This document shows, in pieces, positions 1-9,221 of a DNA stretch of 64,000 nucleotides; position 1 is the first letter of the stretch; each line of letters starts with the position of its first letter. The position numbers and the translations under genes were made by a program. The notes below the pieces were generated by a model, which ran no database searches, was not told where the DNA came from, and worked only from the letters and a program-made list of their open reading frames with translations. Where the stretch lies: the NCBI GenBank assembly GCA_022763045.1, contig JALEGI010000003.1:18153-82152 (forward strand), read 5' to 3'. The stretch comes from Simkaniaceae bacterium (GTDB taxonomy: Bacteria; Chlamydiota; Chlamydiia; Chlamydiales; JACRBE01).

Positions 1-288
1 ATTCGATCGACCTCTTTTGAACATATTGGGATGATCAACTCTTTTGTTCTGACACCGCTTGTCTACCTCGGTGGGGTCTTCTTCTCACTTGACAACCTCC
101 AGCCATTTTGGCAAAACATCTCAAAAATAAATCCGATTCTATACAATATCAATGGAATTCGTTACGCTATGACAGGAGTCTCTGATGTACCTCTGGTCCA
201 AGCCTACGCAGTGACGATTGGCTTTGGCATCATTTGCCACTTTTTGGCGCGATCAGGACTCAATCAGGGAAAAAATTACGTGAGATAA
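1..288 (+). CDS. ABC-2 type transporter permease, C-terminal part (partial)
   Basis: This is the last 95 codons of a gene that begins before the window. It is open from base 1 and ends at a TAA at 286-288. The sequence shows a hydrophobic segment with the pattern 'NSFVLTPLVYLGGVFF', then 'INPILYNINGIRYAMTG', which is the C-terminal signature of ABC-2 family export permeases (YadH/DrrB type). Two membrane segments are visible, plus a short polar tail. The substrate cannot be told from this end. The next gene starts 2 bases after the stop, so the two are probably co-transcribed. Confidence 0.8.
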   Translation: MRSTSFEHIGMINSFVLTPLVYLGGVFFSLDNLQPFWQNISKINPILYNINGIRYAMTGVSDVPLVQAYAVTIGFGIICHFLARSGLNQGKNYVR

Positions 289-290
289 AA

Positions 291-2150
291 ATGACTAAAA
301 CTGAAAAGCCCTTCGGGACTTGGGACTCTCCCATCTCAGCTGAACTTATTGTCCAAGATGCTAAACGACTAGGGCAAGTCCTTACAGATGGACGCGACAT
401 CTACTGGTTTGAGGGCAGACCCTCTGAAGGGGGGCGCAATGTCATTATGCGTCAATGCCAGGATAAAATGGAGGAGATTCTTCCCGCTCCCTACAACGCG
501 CGCACTCGTGTTCACGAATATGGCGGCGCCAATCTCATTGTTTCAAATGGCAAGATCTTCTTTTCAAATAACGAAGATCAAAAACTCTACCGCCTCGATG
601 GGGAAATCAAACCTATTGCCGAAGGGTACCGCTTTGCCGATGGCGTTTACGACGAAAAGCGCCAAAAAATCTACTCTGTCGCCGAAAAGCATGGCGATGA
701 TGTCATCAACTGTCTCGTCTCAATCGACGTCGAATCTGGGAAAGTAACACCAATTGCTGAAGGATGGGACTTTTATGCAAGTCCACGCCTGAGTCCTGAT
801 TGCAGCCGCCTCACCTGGTTTGCCTGGAATCAACCCAATATGCCCTGGGATAGCTCTGAGGTTTTTCTAGGCACGCTGAGTGATGACGGCACACTAGAGA
901 CCCAAGAAAAGGTCGCTGGAGGAGAAAACATCTCAGTTGCAGCGCCAAGTTTTTCTCCTGAGGGTGACCTCTATTTTGTCTCAGATGAATCGGGGTATTG
1001 GAACCTTTACCGCTACAGAGGGGAAATTGAAGCTATTCACAAGATGGAGGCTGACTTTGCAACTCCCCACTGGTGTTTCGGCGTTAATCCCTACACGTTT
1101 TTTGAGGGGCACATCATGTGCACCTATACAATCAAGGGTACAGATTATCTCGCTATGATCGACCCCGAAACCCACGATTTCAATCCGATAAATCTTCCCT
1201 ACACAGTCATCCGCGACCTTCACTCGGCCCAAGACAAACTTGTATTCCTCGGAGGTACCCCAACAGAGCCATCAGCTGTTGTCACACTTGACTTCAACAC
1301 ACTTAAATTAAACCGGCTGAGAGAGGCAGCTTCTGTCAATATTGACCGCAAGTATTTCTCACAGCCTGAAACAATTGAATTTCCGACTGAAAACAATAAG
1401 ACTGCCTTTTGTTTTTACTACCCCCCAACAAATCCCGACTTTGAACCGCCAGAAAACACCGCACCTCCTCTTGTTATGCGCTGTCATGGCGGCCCAACTG
1501 GCCACACAGTCTCGAGCTTTAACATGGTCGTTCAATACTGGACATCGCGCGGCTTTGCCTATTGCGATTTGAACTATGGAGGGAGCACCGGCTTTGGTAG
1601 AGAATATCGCGAAAGGCTCAAAGACAACTGGGGAATTGTCGATGTCGACGACGCATGTAATGCGGCAAATTATCTAGTAGAAGTTGGTAAAGCCGACCCA
1701 CGCTATCTTGCGATTGCTGGTGGAAGTGCCGGAGGCTACACAGCGCTTGCAGCTCTAACCTTTCGAGATACTTTTTCTGCAGGAGCGAGCTACTACGGGG
1801 TCTCAGATCTTGGCATGCTAGCACAAGACACGCATAAATTTGAAGCGCGCTACCTTGATGGACTCATTGGGCCATACCCAGAGCGCAAAGATCTATACGA
1901 TGCACGCTCTCCAGCAAACCACACTGACAAGCTCTCTTGCCCAATTATTCTTCTACAGGGTGATGGAGACAAGGTTGTCCCCCCTTCGCAATCTGAGCTC
2001 ATGTACAAAGCGTTGCAGGAAAAGGGTATTGAAACTGAGTATCTTCTCTTTGAAGGAGAACAGCACGGCTTTCGCGGCTCTGATGCAATCAAACGTTCAT
2101 TAGAAGCAGAGCTCAATTTCTATCGCAAGATATTTGAACTTCATTGTTAA
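291..2150 (+). CDS. S9 family prolyl oligopeptidase / acylaminoacyl-peptidase-like serine peptidase
   Basis: This 619-residue protein has an N-terminal seven-bladed propeller region (about 1-370) followed by an alpha/beta-hydrolase peptidase domain. The catalytic triad is visible: the nucleophile Ser479 in 'GGSAGG', Asp560 in 'GDGDKVVPP' and His592 in 'GEQHGF'. The oxyanion-type 'CHGGPTG' lies before them. The family (S9C, dipeptidyl aminopeptidase/acylaminoacyl peptidase) cleaves short peptides or acylated N-termini in the cytosol, and no signal peptide is seen. An upstream in-frame ATG at 234 exists, but the ATG at 291 directly follows the preceding stop and gives the usual N-terminus. The likely role is peptide recycling; the substrate is unknown. 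Confidence 0.9.
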   Translation: MTKTEKPFGTWDSPISAELIVQDAKRLGQVLTDGRDIYWFEGRPSEGGRNVIMRQCQDKMEEILPAPYNARTRVHEYGGANLIVSNGKIFFSNNEDQKLYRLDGEIKPIAEGYRFADGVYDEKRQKIYSVAEKHGDDVINCLVSIDVESGKVTPIAEGWDFYASPRLSPDCSRLTWFAWNQPNMPWDSSEVFLGTLSDDGTLETQEKVAGGENISVAAPSFSPEGDLYFVSDESGYWNLYRYRGEIEAIHKMEADFATPHWCFGVNPYTFFEGHIMCTYTIKGTDYLAMIDPETHDFNPINLPYTVIRDLHSAQDKLVFLGGTPTEPSAVVTLDFNTLKLNRLREAASVNIDRKYFSQPETIEFPTENNKTAFCFYYPPTNPDFEPPENTAPPLVMRCHGGPTGHTVSSFNMVVQYWTSRGFAYCDLNYGGSTGFGREYRERLKDNWGIVDVDDACNAANYLVEVGKADPRYLAIAGGSAGGYTALAALTFRDTFSAGASYYGVSDLGMLAQDTHKFEARYLDGLIGPYPERKDLYDARSPANHTDKLSCPIILLQGDGDKVVPPSQSELMYKALQEKGIETEYLLFEGEQHGFRGSDAIKRSLEAELNFYRKIFELHC

Positions 2151-2294
2151 TTTAATATAAAGAGAAGCGGTTCTAAATGGTTATTAGAGAGATATTTGAT
2201 TTCTCTTTTCTACCTTTTTTCAAATTTTAAAAAAGAATCGCATTCTCTCAAACTCCCCTTTAAGCTATACTCTCTCATCTCTTAAAGGTGAAAG

Positions 2295-3749
2295 ATGAAA
2301 AAGTTAGCTTTCTCGATATTGCTCATTACTTCTCTCTTTTCAGATGAGGGAATGGTTATTAACTTCCCCTCAGTCAAAGCAAGCGAATTAGTAAAATTTG
2401 TGAGCCAAGTCGCGCAGGTGAATTTTGTCTATGATGAGAATGATCTCGACTTTCAGACAACACTCATTTCAGGTCGTCCGGTACTTCCAAGCGAACTTCT
2501 GAATGCAACCGTTGCAGTTTTAAAAAAAAACAGTCTGAGAATCCATGAAGATGCTGGCTATATCCACATCCATAAAGATCCGAGCAAGTCGCCCAACCTT
2601 CCCTATACCTCAATTGGAAAAGATCGCTTTCAGCTCTATAAAATCCAATATTCCAAGGGCATGGAGATTTTAACAGCCATCCGGCAAATTGCAAAAAATG
2701 TCACAGAGGATGCAGCACTCACTAAGGCAGTTGATTCCATTCATTGGCTCGAGTCGAGTAACTCACTTATCTTCACAGCAGACAGTGCAACAGCAGATCA
2801 AGTTGTCCATCTTATCGAAACTCTAGATCGCCCACAAAGACAAGTTTTCATCGAGGTACTTGTTCTTGAGACGGATATGAAGACAGGCCTTGACCTGGGA
2901 CTTGAGTGGAGCGCCGTAGGAAAGTACAAAGACCAATTAGGCGCTGGTTTAGGCAATTTCCCTGCTCGTAATGGCGGCTCGCAGCTAGCTAAAACGCTTC
3001 AGACAGTCTCCTCGCGTACAGGGTCTGATATTCCCTTAAGTGAGGGCTTTAACCTAGGCGTTATTGGCGATCTGATTCTATTTAAAGGCAAAGCTCTTGT
3101 CTCTCTCGGCTCGCTTCTCTCAGCGCTTGAGTCTGATGGCCAGAGCAGCGTGGTCTTGCACCAAAAGGTCTTAACTCAAGACAACAAGCAATCAAAGATC
3201 TTTGTTGGCGACAATATCCCCTTTGCTGGATCAATTGTCGAAACCGTTGGCAATTCCCAGCAGACAACGTCAAATATCGATTACCGAGATGTCGGAGTAA
3301 GTCTCAATATCACTCCTTATCTTGGAAAGAAAGACATCATCACTTTAGAGCTTGCCGAAGAGATCACAGAAGCTCTCAATTCACCAATGGTGAACTCCAA
3401 ATCTGTAAGCGGGATTCAGACAACAAAGACCAACATGGTGACTCGAGTCCACGTCCCCGATCGCCATTTTTTAATTCTGAGTGGAATGATGCGTAACGCC
3501 AAATCGCAAATCACACAAGGTGTCCCATGCCTTGGGGCTATTCCAGGACTTGGTGCTGCGTTTAGCAAAGACACCAATCGCAATGACAAGCGAAATATCG
3601 TCGTGTTTGTCAGACCCCATATAATCGATTCACTTGAAGATATGCAGGTCATCACGAGCAGTAGTCGAGATGAGTTTTTAGAAAAAGCTCCACCTCGCAT
3701 ACAAAAATCGCTTGAAGTTGACTTGCCAAGCATCAATAATGCGCATTAA
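2295..3749 (+). CDS. gspD-like: Short secretin (GspD/PilQ family outer-membrane channel)
   Basis: This 484-residue protein begins with a signal peptide ('MKKLAFSILLITSLFS'). An N0/STN-like module (about 20-85) and one N1-type module (about 110-180) come before the C-terminal secretin domain, which holds the conserved 'VFIEVLVLET', 'FVGDNIPF' and 'GVPCLGAIPGLGAAFS' segments. Secretins form the outer-membrane ring of type II/III secretion and type IV pilus systems. At 484 residues it is much shorter than a typical GspD, with fewer periplasmic N domains. No other secretion gene lies next to it. The start follows a good ribosome site, AAGGTG. Its TAA stop overlaps the ATG of the next gene (TAATG). 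Confidence 0.85.
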   Translation: MKKLAFSILLITSLFSDEGMVINFPSVKASELVKFVSQVAQVNFVYDENDLDFQTTLISGRPVLPSELLNATVAVLKKNSLRIHEDAGYIHIHKDPSKSPNLPYTSIGKDRFQLYKIQYSKGMEILTAIRQIAKNVTEDAALTKAVDSIHWLESSNSLIFTADSATADQVVHLIETLDRPQRQVFIEVLVLETDMKTGLDLGLEWSAVGKYKDQLGAGLGNFPARNGGSQLAKTLQTVSSRTGSDIPLSEGFNLGVIGDLILFKGKALVSLGSLLSALESDGQSSVVLHQKVLTQDNKQSKIFVGDNIPFAGSIVETVGNSQQTTSNIDYRDVGVSLNITPYLGKKDIITLELAEEITEALNSPMVNSKSVSGIQTTKTNMVTRVHVPDRHFLILSGMMRNAKSQITQGVPCLGAIPGLGAAFSKDTNRNDKRNIVVFVRPHIIDSLEDMQVITSSSRDEFLEKAPPRIQKSLEVDLPSINNAH

Positions 3750-4999
3750 TGATACGTATTAAAACGACCCTCCCAATTTTGGTGGTGCTCTTTTTGAGCT
3801 ACTTTGGCTATTCGATGGGGCTACCGCTCTATCCAGCCCTACTCTTTGATCCCGATAAAGGGATGCTAGTAAGTAGCTATCCTCAGTGGCTACGCAGCGT
3901 GCTAATTGGATTTTTAAGTGCGATGTATCCACTTGGGCAATTCTTTGGAGGCCCTCTTCTCGGGAAACTCTCGGACAAATATGGAAGGCGCAATGTCCTT
4001 CTCTACTCATTGATTTTGATCATCCCCACCTACATGATTTCGGCCTTTGCGATTAACATGAAAAATATCTTACTCTTCTTTCTTGGAAGGCTGACATGCG
4101 GTCTTTTTGAAGGGATTGTTGTGATTGGAACAGCTGCCATGGCAGATATTAGTGACAACCACAAAGATAAAGTTAAAAATTTCGGATGGCTCATCACAAT
4201 CTCGAGTACAGGCTACATCTTTGGACCAATTGTCGGTGGGCTCCTTGCAGACTCAGAGACGGCAAGTTGGTTCACCTACAGCACACCCTTTTGGTTAGGA
4301 GCTTGGCTCACTGTTCTTGCATGGTTCATCGTGTACTTTCTATTTGAGGAGAGCCTTAAAACCTTTGTGACAAAACGTATAGACATTCCAGACATGCTCT
4401 TTTCACTCTACAAACCCCTTACAAGACCTAATTTAAAAAACGTCTTTTTCGCAAACTTCAACCTCTTTCTCTGCATCTTTTTCTTCTTCTCGTTTTTCCC
4501 ACTGCTTTTGATGACCCAATACGACTTCAATGTAACGCTACTTGGTGAGGCGACGGGCTATCTCTCGATTCCCATCTGTATCGCGCCCCTATTTTTTCCC
4601 TACTTATCCAAACATTTCTCTCCAAGGCAAATTGCAGCACTTGCAGGCTTAATTCTAGGCGTCTTTATTTTAATCATCTTGGGACTCGACAACTCTATGC
4701 TCCTCTTTATCACGCTCCTACCCCCTGGATTTGCCATAGGGGTGAGTTTTTCGTATTCTGCTCTCATGGTCTCCGATAGGGTTGCAGAAAATGTGCAGGG
4801 TGAATCTTTGGGCGCTAACCAATCAGTTCTGGTTTTTGCAGAGATTGTGGCAGGTGTGGTTGGAGGATTTCTTGCAGCCACTTGGGTTAAACTTCCGATG
4901 ATTATTGGCGCTTTAACAGCAATCTTTGCTGCAGTCTGGCTTATTTGGAAGGTACTGGATCCCCCTTCTTCTCAACCTGACCGGCCTTTTCCCGAGTAA
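3749..4999 (+). CDS. MFS transporter, 12-TM drug:H+ antiporter (TetA/DHA1-like)
   Basis: This 416-residue polytopic membrane protein has about 12 hydrophobic segments. The loop 2-3 motif A of the major facilitator superfamily is clear ('GKLSDKYGRRNVL'), and motif-C-like glycines follow in 'GYIFGPIVGGLLA'. The fold and length match DHA1 family exporters such as tetracycline or multidrug efflux pumps, but the substrate is not predictable. The start codon overlaps the secretin stop by one base, so translational coupling is likely. The last 59 bases overlap the 3' end of the convergent EmrB-like gene, which leaves no room for a conventional terminator between them. Confidence 0.88.
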   Translation: MIRIKTTLPILVVLFLSYFGYSMGLPLYPALLFDPDKGMLVSSYPQWLRSVLIGFLSAMYPLGQFFGGPLLGKLSDKYGRRNVLLYSLILIIPTYMISAFAINMKNILLFFLGRLTCGLFEGIVVIGTAAMADISDNHKDKVKNFGWLITISSTGYIFGPIVGGLLADSETASWFTYSTPFWLGAWLTVLAWFIVYFLFEESLKTFVTKRIDIPDMLFSLYKPLTRPNLKNVFFANFNLFLCIFFFFSFFPLLLMTQYDFNVTLLGEATGYLSIPICIAPLFFPYLSKHFSPRQIAALAGLILGVFILIILGLDNSMLLFITLLPPGFAIGVSFSYSALMVSDRVAENVQGESLGANQSVLVFAEIVAGVVGGFLAATWVKLPMIIGALTAIFAAVWLIWKVLDPPSSQPDRPFPE

Positions 5000-6521
5000 T
5001 TCTGTATTTTGCATATAAGAGCAAGAGACACAAAATTGCACTGAGAATTGCAATGACAAGAAAAACGTCATTGAAAGAGAGCATCGCTGCCTGCTGATCT
5101 GTTGCCCGATTGATCCAAAGCCTTGCCGCATCACCTTCAAAGCCTGCTTGCATCAGTGTTTTCATTCCATCTCTTAGATTCTCATTAAATGCGCTCATCA
5201 TTTCCGAGAGTCTTGCATGGTGAAAAATTGTGCGTCTCTGCCAAATCGTTGTGAAGACCGAGGTGCCAATCGCGCCCGAGACACTTCGAAGAAAGTGAAA
5301 AATTCCAAGGCCGTTGTGCATCAGATCACTTGGAAGATCCTGAATTACTAGAGCGTTCACTGGAACAACAAAAAAAACAAACCCAACTCCGGTCCAAAAC
5401 CGGGTGAGAGCGATGTGATAATAGTCGACGTTGGTATCAAAATGGGCCGTCCAATACGAAACCAGAGCAAAAATCAGCATGCAAAACGCGAGGGGAATCA
5501 TCGTGCCAAACTTTGCCACAACTTTTGGCATGAGCGCTGAAAACATGAGTGGAGCAAGCCCAAATGGGGCAACAGCAAGCCCCGCCCAAAGCGCGTTATA
5601 CCCCATAAACTGCTGAAGCCAAAGGGGAACTAATACGACCATGCCAAAATAGATGCCATAGCCAAAAAACATCTGTATCGAGGCGAGGCGAAAAGAGCGA
5701 AATTTAAAGCAGTGCAGATCAAGCAGAGGAAACTTGACCACAAGAAGCCAGATAAAGAGATAGGTATAGGAAATCACTGAGATGATCGTAAGTGCAATAA
5801 TCACGTGGGAATTAAACCAATCCCACTGCTGCCCTTTATCAAGAACAATTTGCATCGAACTGACGGCGAGGGTAAGCAAGACAAGCCCAAGATAGTCGGT
5901 AGGAACCTTTTTTTTGATATCCTCACGATCAATGAGCAAAATGTAGAGGACAAAGGTCGTTAAAATGCCAAAGGGAACATTAATATAAAAAATCCACGGC
6001 CACACATAGTCGACACAAATCCATCCCCCTAAGATTGGGCCTGCAATTGGCCCAACAACGACAATCATCACCCAAATAGCCAACGCAACTGGAAGCCTGT
6101 CTGGGGGATTATACTTCGCTAGCAGCCCTTGGGAGAGAGGAACTATCGGGCCTGCGCAAAATCCTTGGATAAAACGTCCAATCACAATCATCTCAATACT
6201 CACCGAAGCGCCACAAAACCAAGAGAAGAGTGTAAAAGATGCAGTAGAAATGACAATTACTGTTCTCTCACCGAATCGCTTTACAAGCCAACCCGTTAGA
6301 GGAAGACAAATTGCATTTCCAATCGCAAAGGAGGTGATCACATAGGTTCCTTGATCTGTAGAGACAGCTAGCGAGCCAGCAATGTAAGGAATCGCAACAT
6401 TTGCAATTGAGTAATCAAGGACGTACATGAATGTCAAAAGGGAGATAAAGAGGTTAAAAACAACCCTTTTAGTTCCCAACATGGGATCAGAGACGGCTTG
6501 ATTCATGGGCGCAGCCATCAC
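4941..6521 (-). CDS. emrB: EmrB/QacA-type MFS efflux transporter (DHA2, 14 TM)
   Basis: This 526-residue inner-membrane protein has about 14 hydrophobic segments and the DHA2 pattern 'LDYSIANVAIPYIAGSL' in TM1 and 'GPIAGPILGGWI' in TM5. The EmrB/FarB group works with a membrane fusion protein and a TolC-type channel to carry drugs or fatty acids across both membranes. That set is complete here: it is the last gene of a minus-strand operon TolC-like, EmrA-like, EmrB. It starts 6 bases after the EmrA stop. Its C-terminal tail ('AKYRITREKAGQVEKK') is encoded antisense to the MFS gene at 3749-4999. Confidence 0.92.
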   Translation of the reverse strand: MMAAPMNQAVSDPMLGTKRVVFNLFISLLTFMYVLDYSIANVAIPYIAGSLAVSTDQGTYVITSFAIGNAICLPLTGWLVKRFGERTVIVISTASFTLFSWFCGASVSIEMIVIGRFIQGFCAGPIVPLSQGLLAKYNPPDRLPVALAIWVMIVVVGPIAGPILGGWICVDYVWPWIFYINVPFGILTTFVLYILLIDREDIKKKVPTDYLGLVLLTLAVSSMQIVLDKGQQWDWFNSHVIIALTIISVISYTYLFIWLLVVKFPLLDLHCFKFRSFRLASIQMFFGYGIYFGMVVLVPLWLQQFMGYNALWAGLAVAPFGLAPLMFSALMPKVVAKFGTMIPLAFCMLIFALVSYWTAHFDTNVDYYHIALTRFWTGVGFVFFVVPVNALVIQDLPSDLMHNGLGIFHFLRSVSGAIGTSVFTTIWQRRTIFHHARLSEMMSAFNENLRDGMKTLMQAGFEGDAARLWINRATDQQAAMLSFNDVFLVIAILSAILCLLLLYAKYRITREKAGQVEKKGDPVPSK

Positions 6522-6527
6522 AAGCTC

Positions 6528-7715
6528 CTAAAGTTGCACAGGTGGAGCCCCTAAATCGGGATCCACTGTGTTTTCGGAAATAATCTTCGCAACTAGCGCC
6601 TCAGCCCCATCCTCTTGGTCGCGGTAGACAGAGGTGCGAAAAACAGGACGGGAGCTCGCCTCAGTTGGCACGCGCGTTCCGTATTGATCCTTCGTATCGA
6701 TATCGACATACATAGAGAGTCCCAATCGGAGAGGAAAGCGCTCAACCTCAGACTGATCGAGATCGATACGCACAGGCACCCTTTGGACAATCTTGATCCA
6801 ATTGCCCGTTGCATTCTGAGGAGGTATTAGCGAGAAGACTGCCCCTGTCCCACCTGCAATACCACTCACGATCCCAGAGTAGATGGCCTCATTTCCATAC
6901 ATATCCGATTTTACAGTGACGCGCTGGCCAATACGTATTTGTGAGACATCTACTTCGCGAAAGTTTGCCTGCACCCACATTTGATCAAGTGGAACAATCG
7001 CCATCAAATTTTCATCAGGTTCAACAAATTGCCCAACCTGAACAAATCGCTGCGCTACGATCCCTGTCTGTGTTGCGCGTATATTACAACGCACAAGATT
7101 GACAAAGTTGTGCGTAAGTTCATTAGCCGCCTCTACTACAAGAGGGTGCGTTGAAACAGTTGTCCCCTGAATTGCGGTGTAGGCTTGGATCAGCTGCGAG
7201 CGCAGGTTAGTAACTTGGTATTTAGCCGCATCTAAATTGAGCTCAGAGTGGATAAAATCCTCTTTACTCACTCCCCCCTCGCTGACAAGAGCCCTTCTAT
7301 TGTCATAGTCCACCTGCGCTTTGATTACCTTTGTTTTCGCTCGTTGCAACTGAGCGTTGAGCTGAATTACCTTTTCAAACATCTCAGTGACATTGCGCAC
7401 AGTGTTTGCTAAAACTGCCTTTGAGTGGTCAAGTGCAATCGTTGCATCTGTTCTATCAAGCTCGATAATAACATCTCCCTCTTTCACGAGAAAGGTCTCA
7501 TCTGTATTAATCGAAGAGACATACCCCTTGATCTGTGAGGTTACATTCACTTTGCTACCATGCACGTAGGCATCGTCAGTTTTATCTTCATATCTTAGCC
7601 AGATCAGCCAGTAAAAAAATACGAGGATGGCTATTACTCCAATCACGACTGCCGCGATGATAAGTGGACGCCCTTTGCCAGGTTTGATACCCTGCTTCAC
7701 ATCTTCTTCACTCAT
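6528..7715 (-). CDS. emrA: EmrA/HlyD-type membrane fusion protein
   Basis: This 395-residue protein has one N-terminal membrane anchor (about 18-40, 'PLIIAAVVIGVIAILVFFYW'). The lipoyl/barrel entry 'DDAYVHGSKVNVTSQIKGYV' follows, then a helical hairpin (about 95-200) and the C-terminal barrel with 'FREVDVSQIRIGQRVTVKSD'. This is the periplasmic adaptor that links an inner-membrane MFS pump to an outer-membrane channel. Its ATG overlaps the TolC-like stop by 4 bases (ATGA), which indicates coupled translation in the efflux operon. Confidence 0.92.
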   Translation of the reverse strand: MSEEDVKQGIKPGKGRPLIIAAVVIGVIAILVFFYWLIWLRYEDKTDDAYVHGSKVNVTSQIKGYVSSINTDETFLVKEGDVIIELDRTDATIALDHSKAVLANTVRNVTEMFEKVIQLNAQLQRAKTKVIKAQVDYDNRRALVSEGGVSKEDFIHSELNLDAAKYQVTNLRSQLIQAYTAIQGTTVSTHPLVVEAANELTHNFVNLVRCNIRATQTGIVAQRFVQVGQFVEPDENLMAIVPLDQMWVQANFREVDVSQIRIGQRVTVKSDMYGNEAIYSGIVSGIAGGTGAVFSLIPPQNATGNWIKIVQRVPVRIDLDQSEVERFPLRLGLSMYVDIDTKDQYGTRVPTEASSRPVFRTSVYRDQEDGAEALVAKIISENTVDPDLGAPPVQL

Positions 7716-9166
7716 TTCACTACCTCTTGATAACTTAAAGATGCCTCGCTTTGATAACCCCCACCAAGTGATTTGATAAGCTCAAGGGTTTTCATGTAGG
7801 CGGTCCACTCGCTGCTCAGACGATCAATTTTCTTTGAGCGTAATACTTGGCTCTCATCAAGCACTGGCAATAGCGTGTCGATCCCAACTGTAAAACGCGA
7901 CATTTTTAAATCGAAATTGCGCTGCGCGACCTTAACTTCATCGACATTTGTCGCTAAAATATCTGAAATCGCCAAGATATCGATAATTCTATCACTCACC
8001 TCTCTTGCAGCAGAGAGCATCATCTCATTGAACTTATTTGCAACAACGCCAAAACCAGCAACTTTTTCTTTCAGGTTTGCACGTAGTCGCCCACCTGTAA
8101 AAATCGGAAGAGAGAGTGTCGGTTTTAAAAATCCTTGAATCGCATCATGAGAAAAGAGGTTATGGAGTTGAAAGGCTTCAAAGCCCCCTTGAGCCTGCAA
8201 ATTGATGTCGGGATAAAAAAGCGCTTTGGCAACGCCAATCTCCTTGGCTGCTGCCTCTATAAGCCAAAGCTGCGCCATCAAGTCGGGGCGTCTTTTGAGA
8301 AGATTTGACCCCATGTGGTGAGGCAATTCAAGAACCTGATATTTATAATCCCAGTGATATGTAATCGGATTTTCATCCTCTGGCCCTAACCCCATCAAAG
8401 TATTCAAAGCATGTTTGGAGTTTAAAATATCTTGATCAGCTGAATAGATTGCTTTTTTAATGCCATTGACGCGATTTTTTTGCTCAAGCACAGTCATGTA
8501 ATCAATGGTTTCATTTTTATACTGGAGCTCATTGACCCGCAAATAGCGCATCGCATCCTCGAGCTGCTCTTTCAAAAAGAGCTGCTTTTGCATGTAGGCC
8601 ATTAGAGAAAAGTACTCTTTTGCAACTGAGATTGCAGTCACAAGCTTGACCTGGTTCTCTTCGGCCTCTTTTGCCTTAGCTTGACCGAGCTTAGCAGCAT
8701 AGAGATGGCGATTTTTACCCCACAAATCAAACTCGTACTTAAAATCGAGGTTGATATCGATAATATTTAGATTTGTTCCGGTTGCACCAGGCAAAAAGAC
8801 ACTCAAGGTATCTTTACTATAGTGCTCCCAATTATCGTCAAAGTTGAAAAAAAGTGAGGGAAAGAGCTTTGAGCGAGTGACCTTAGCATTTTCAAAGGCT
8901 TGCGCGACTTTTGATTGCGCGCTTTTCAAAGAAGGGTTATTTTTAAAAGCAGTTTGGATACAGGAGGTGAGTTGAGGATCGTCGAATAGAGTCCACCAAT
9001 CCTCTTTTGGGCCTGAACCGATTGTGAATAGATCGCTTGCACAAGCAGCTTCTGCAAGGGGCTCAAGGTCGACAATCTCTTCCGGTTTTGCCGCAGAGGT
9101 GTATTGAGGTCGCGAAACGCAACCAGCAACAACTAAGGCTGTAAAAATGAGGATGATTCGATACAT
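7712..9166 (-). CDS. Outer-membrane efflux lipoprotein, TolC/OprM/NodT family
   Basis: This 484-residue protein has a lipoprotein signal peptide ending in the lipobox 'LVVAGC' (Cys16). Two TolC-type repeats rich in helix follow, with typical segments such as 'YEFDLWGKNRHLYAAK', 'RRPDLMAQLWLIEAAAKEIG' and 'LSLPIFTGGRLRANL'. It should form the trimeric outer-membrane duct of the EmrAB-like pump encoded just downstream. An upstream in-frame GTG would add 9 residues. The ATG at 9166 is preferred because an AAAGG site precedes it and it gives a proper signal peptide. It is the first gene of the operon and diverges from gshF. Confidence 0.9.
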   Translation of the reverse strand: MYRIILIFTALVVAGCVSRPQYTSAAKPEEIVDLEPLAEAACASDLFTIGSGPKEDWWTLFDDPQLTSCIQTAFKNNPSLKSAQSKVAQAFENAKVTRSKLFPSLFFNFDDNWEHYSKDTLSVFLPGATGTNLNIIDINLDFKYEFDLWGKNRHLYAAKLGQAKAKEAEENQVKLVTAISVAKEYFSLMAYMQKQLFLKEQLEDAMRYLRVNELQYKNETIDYMTVLEQKNRVNGIKKAIYSADQDILNSKHALNTLMGLGPEDENPITYHWDYKYQVLELPHHMGSNLLKRRPDLMAQLWLIEAAAKEIGVAKALFYPDINLQAQGGFEAFQLHNLFSHDAIQGFLKPTLSLPIFTGGRLRANLKEKVAGFGVVANKFNEMMLSAAREVSDRIIDILAISDILATNVDEVKVAQRNFDLKMSRFTVGIDTLLPVLDESQVLRSKKIDRLSSEWTAYMKTLELIKSLGGGYQSEASLSYQEVVK

Positions 9167-9221
9167 AACTACACCAACCTTTCGAATAACCAATAAATAC
9201 TTTTTTGCATAGAGATATTGT

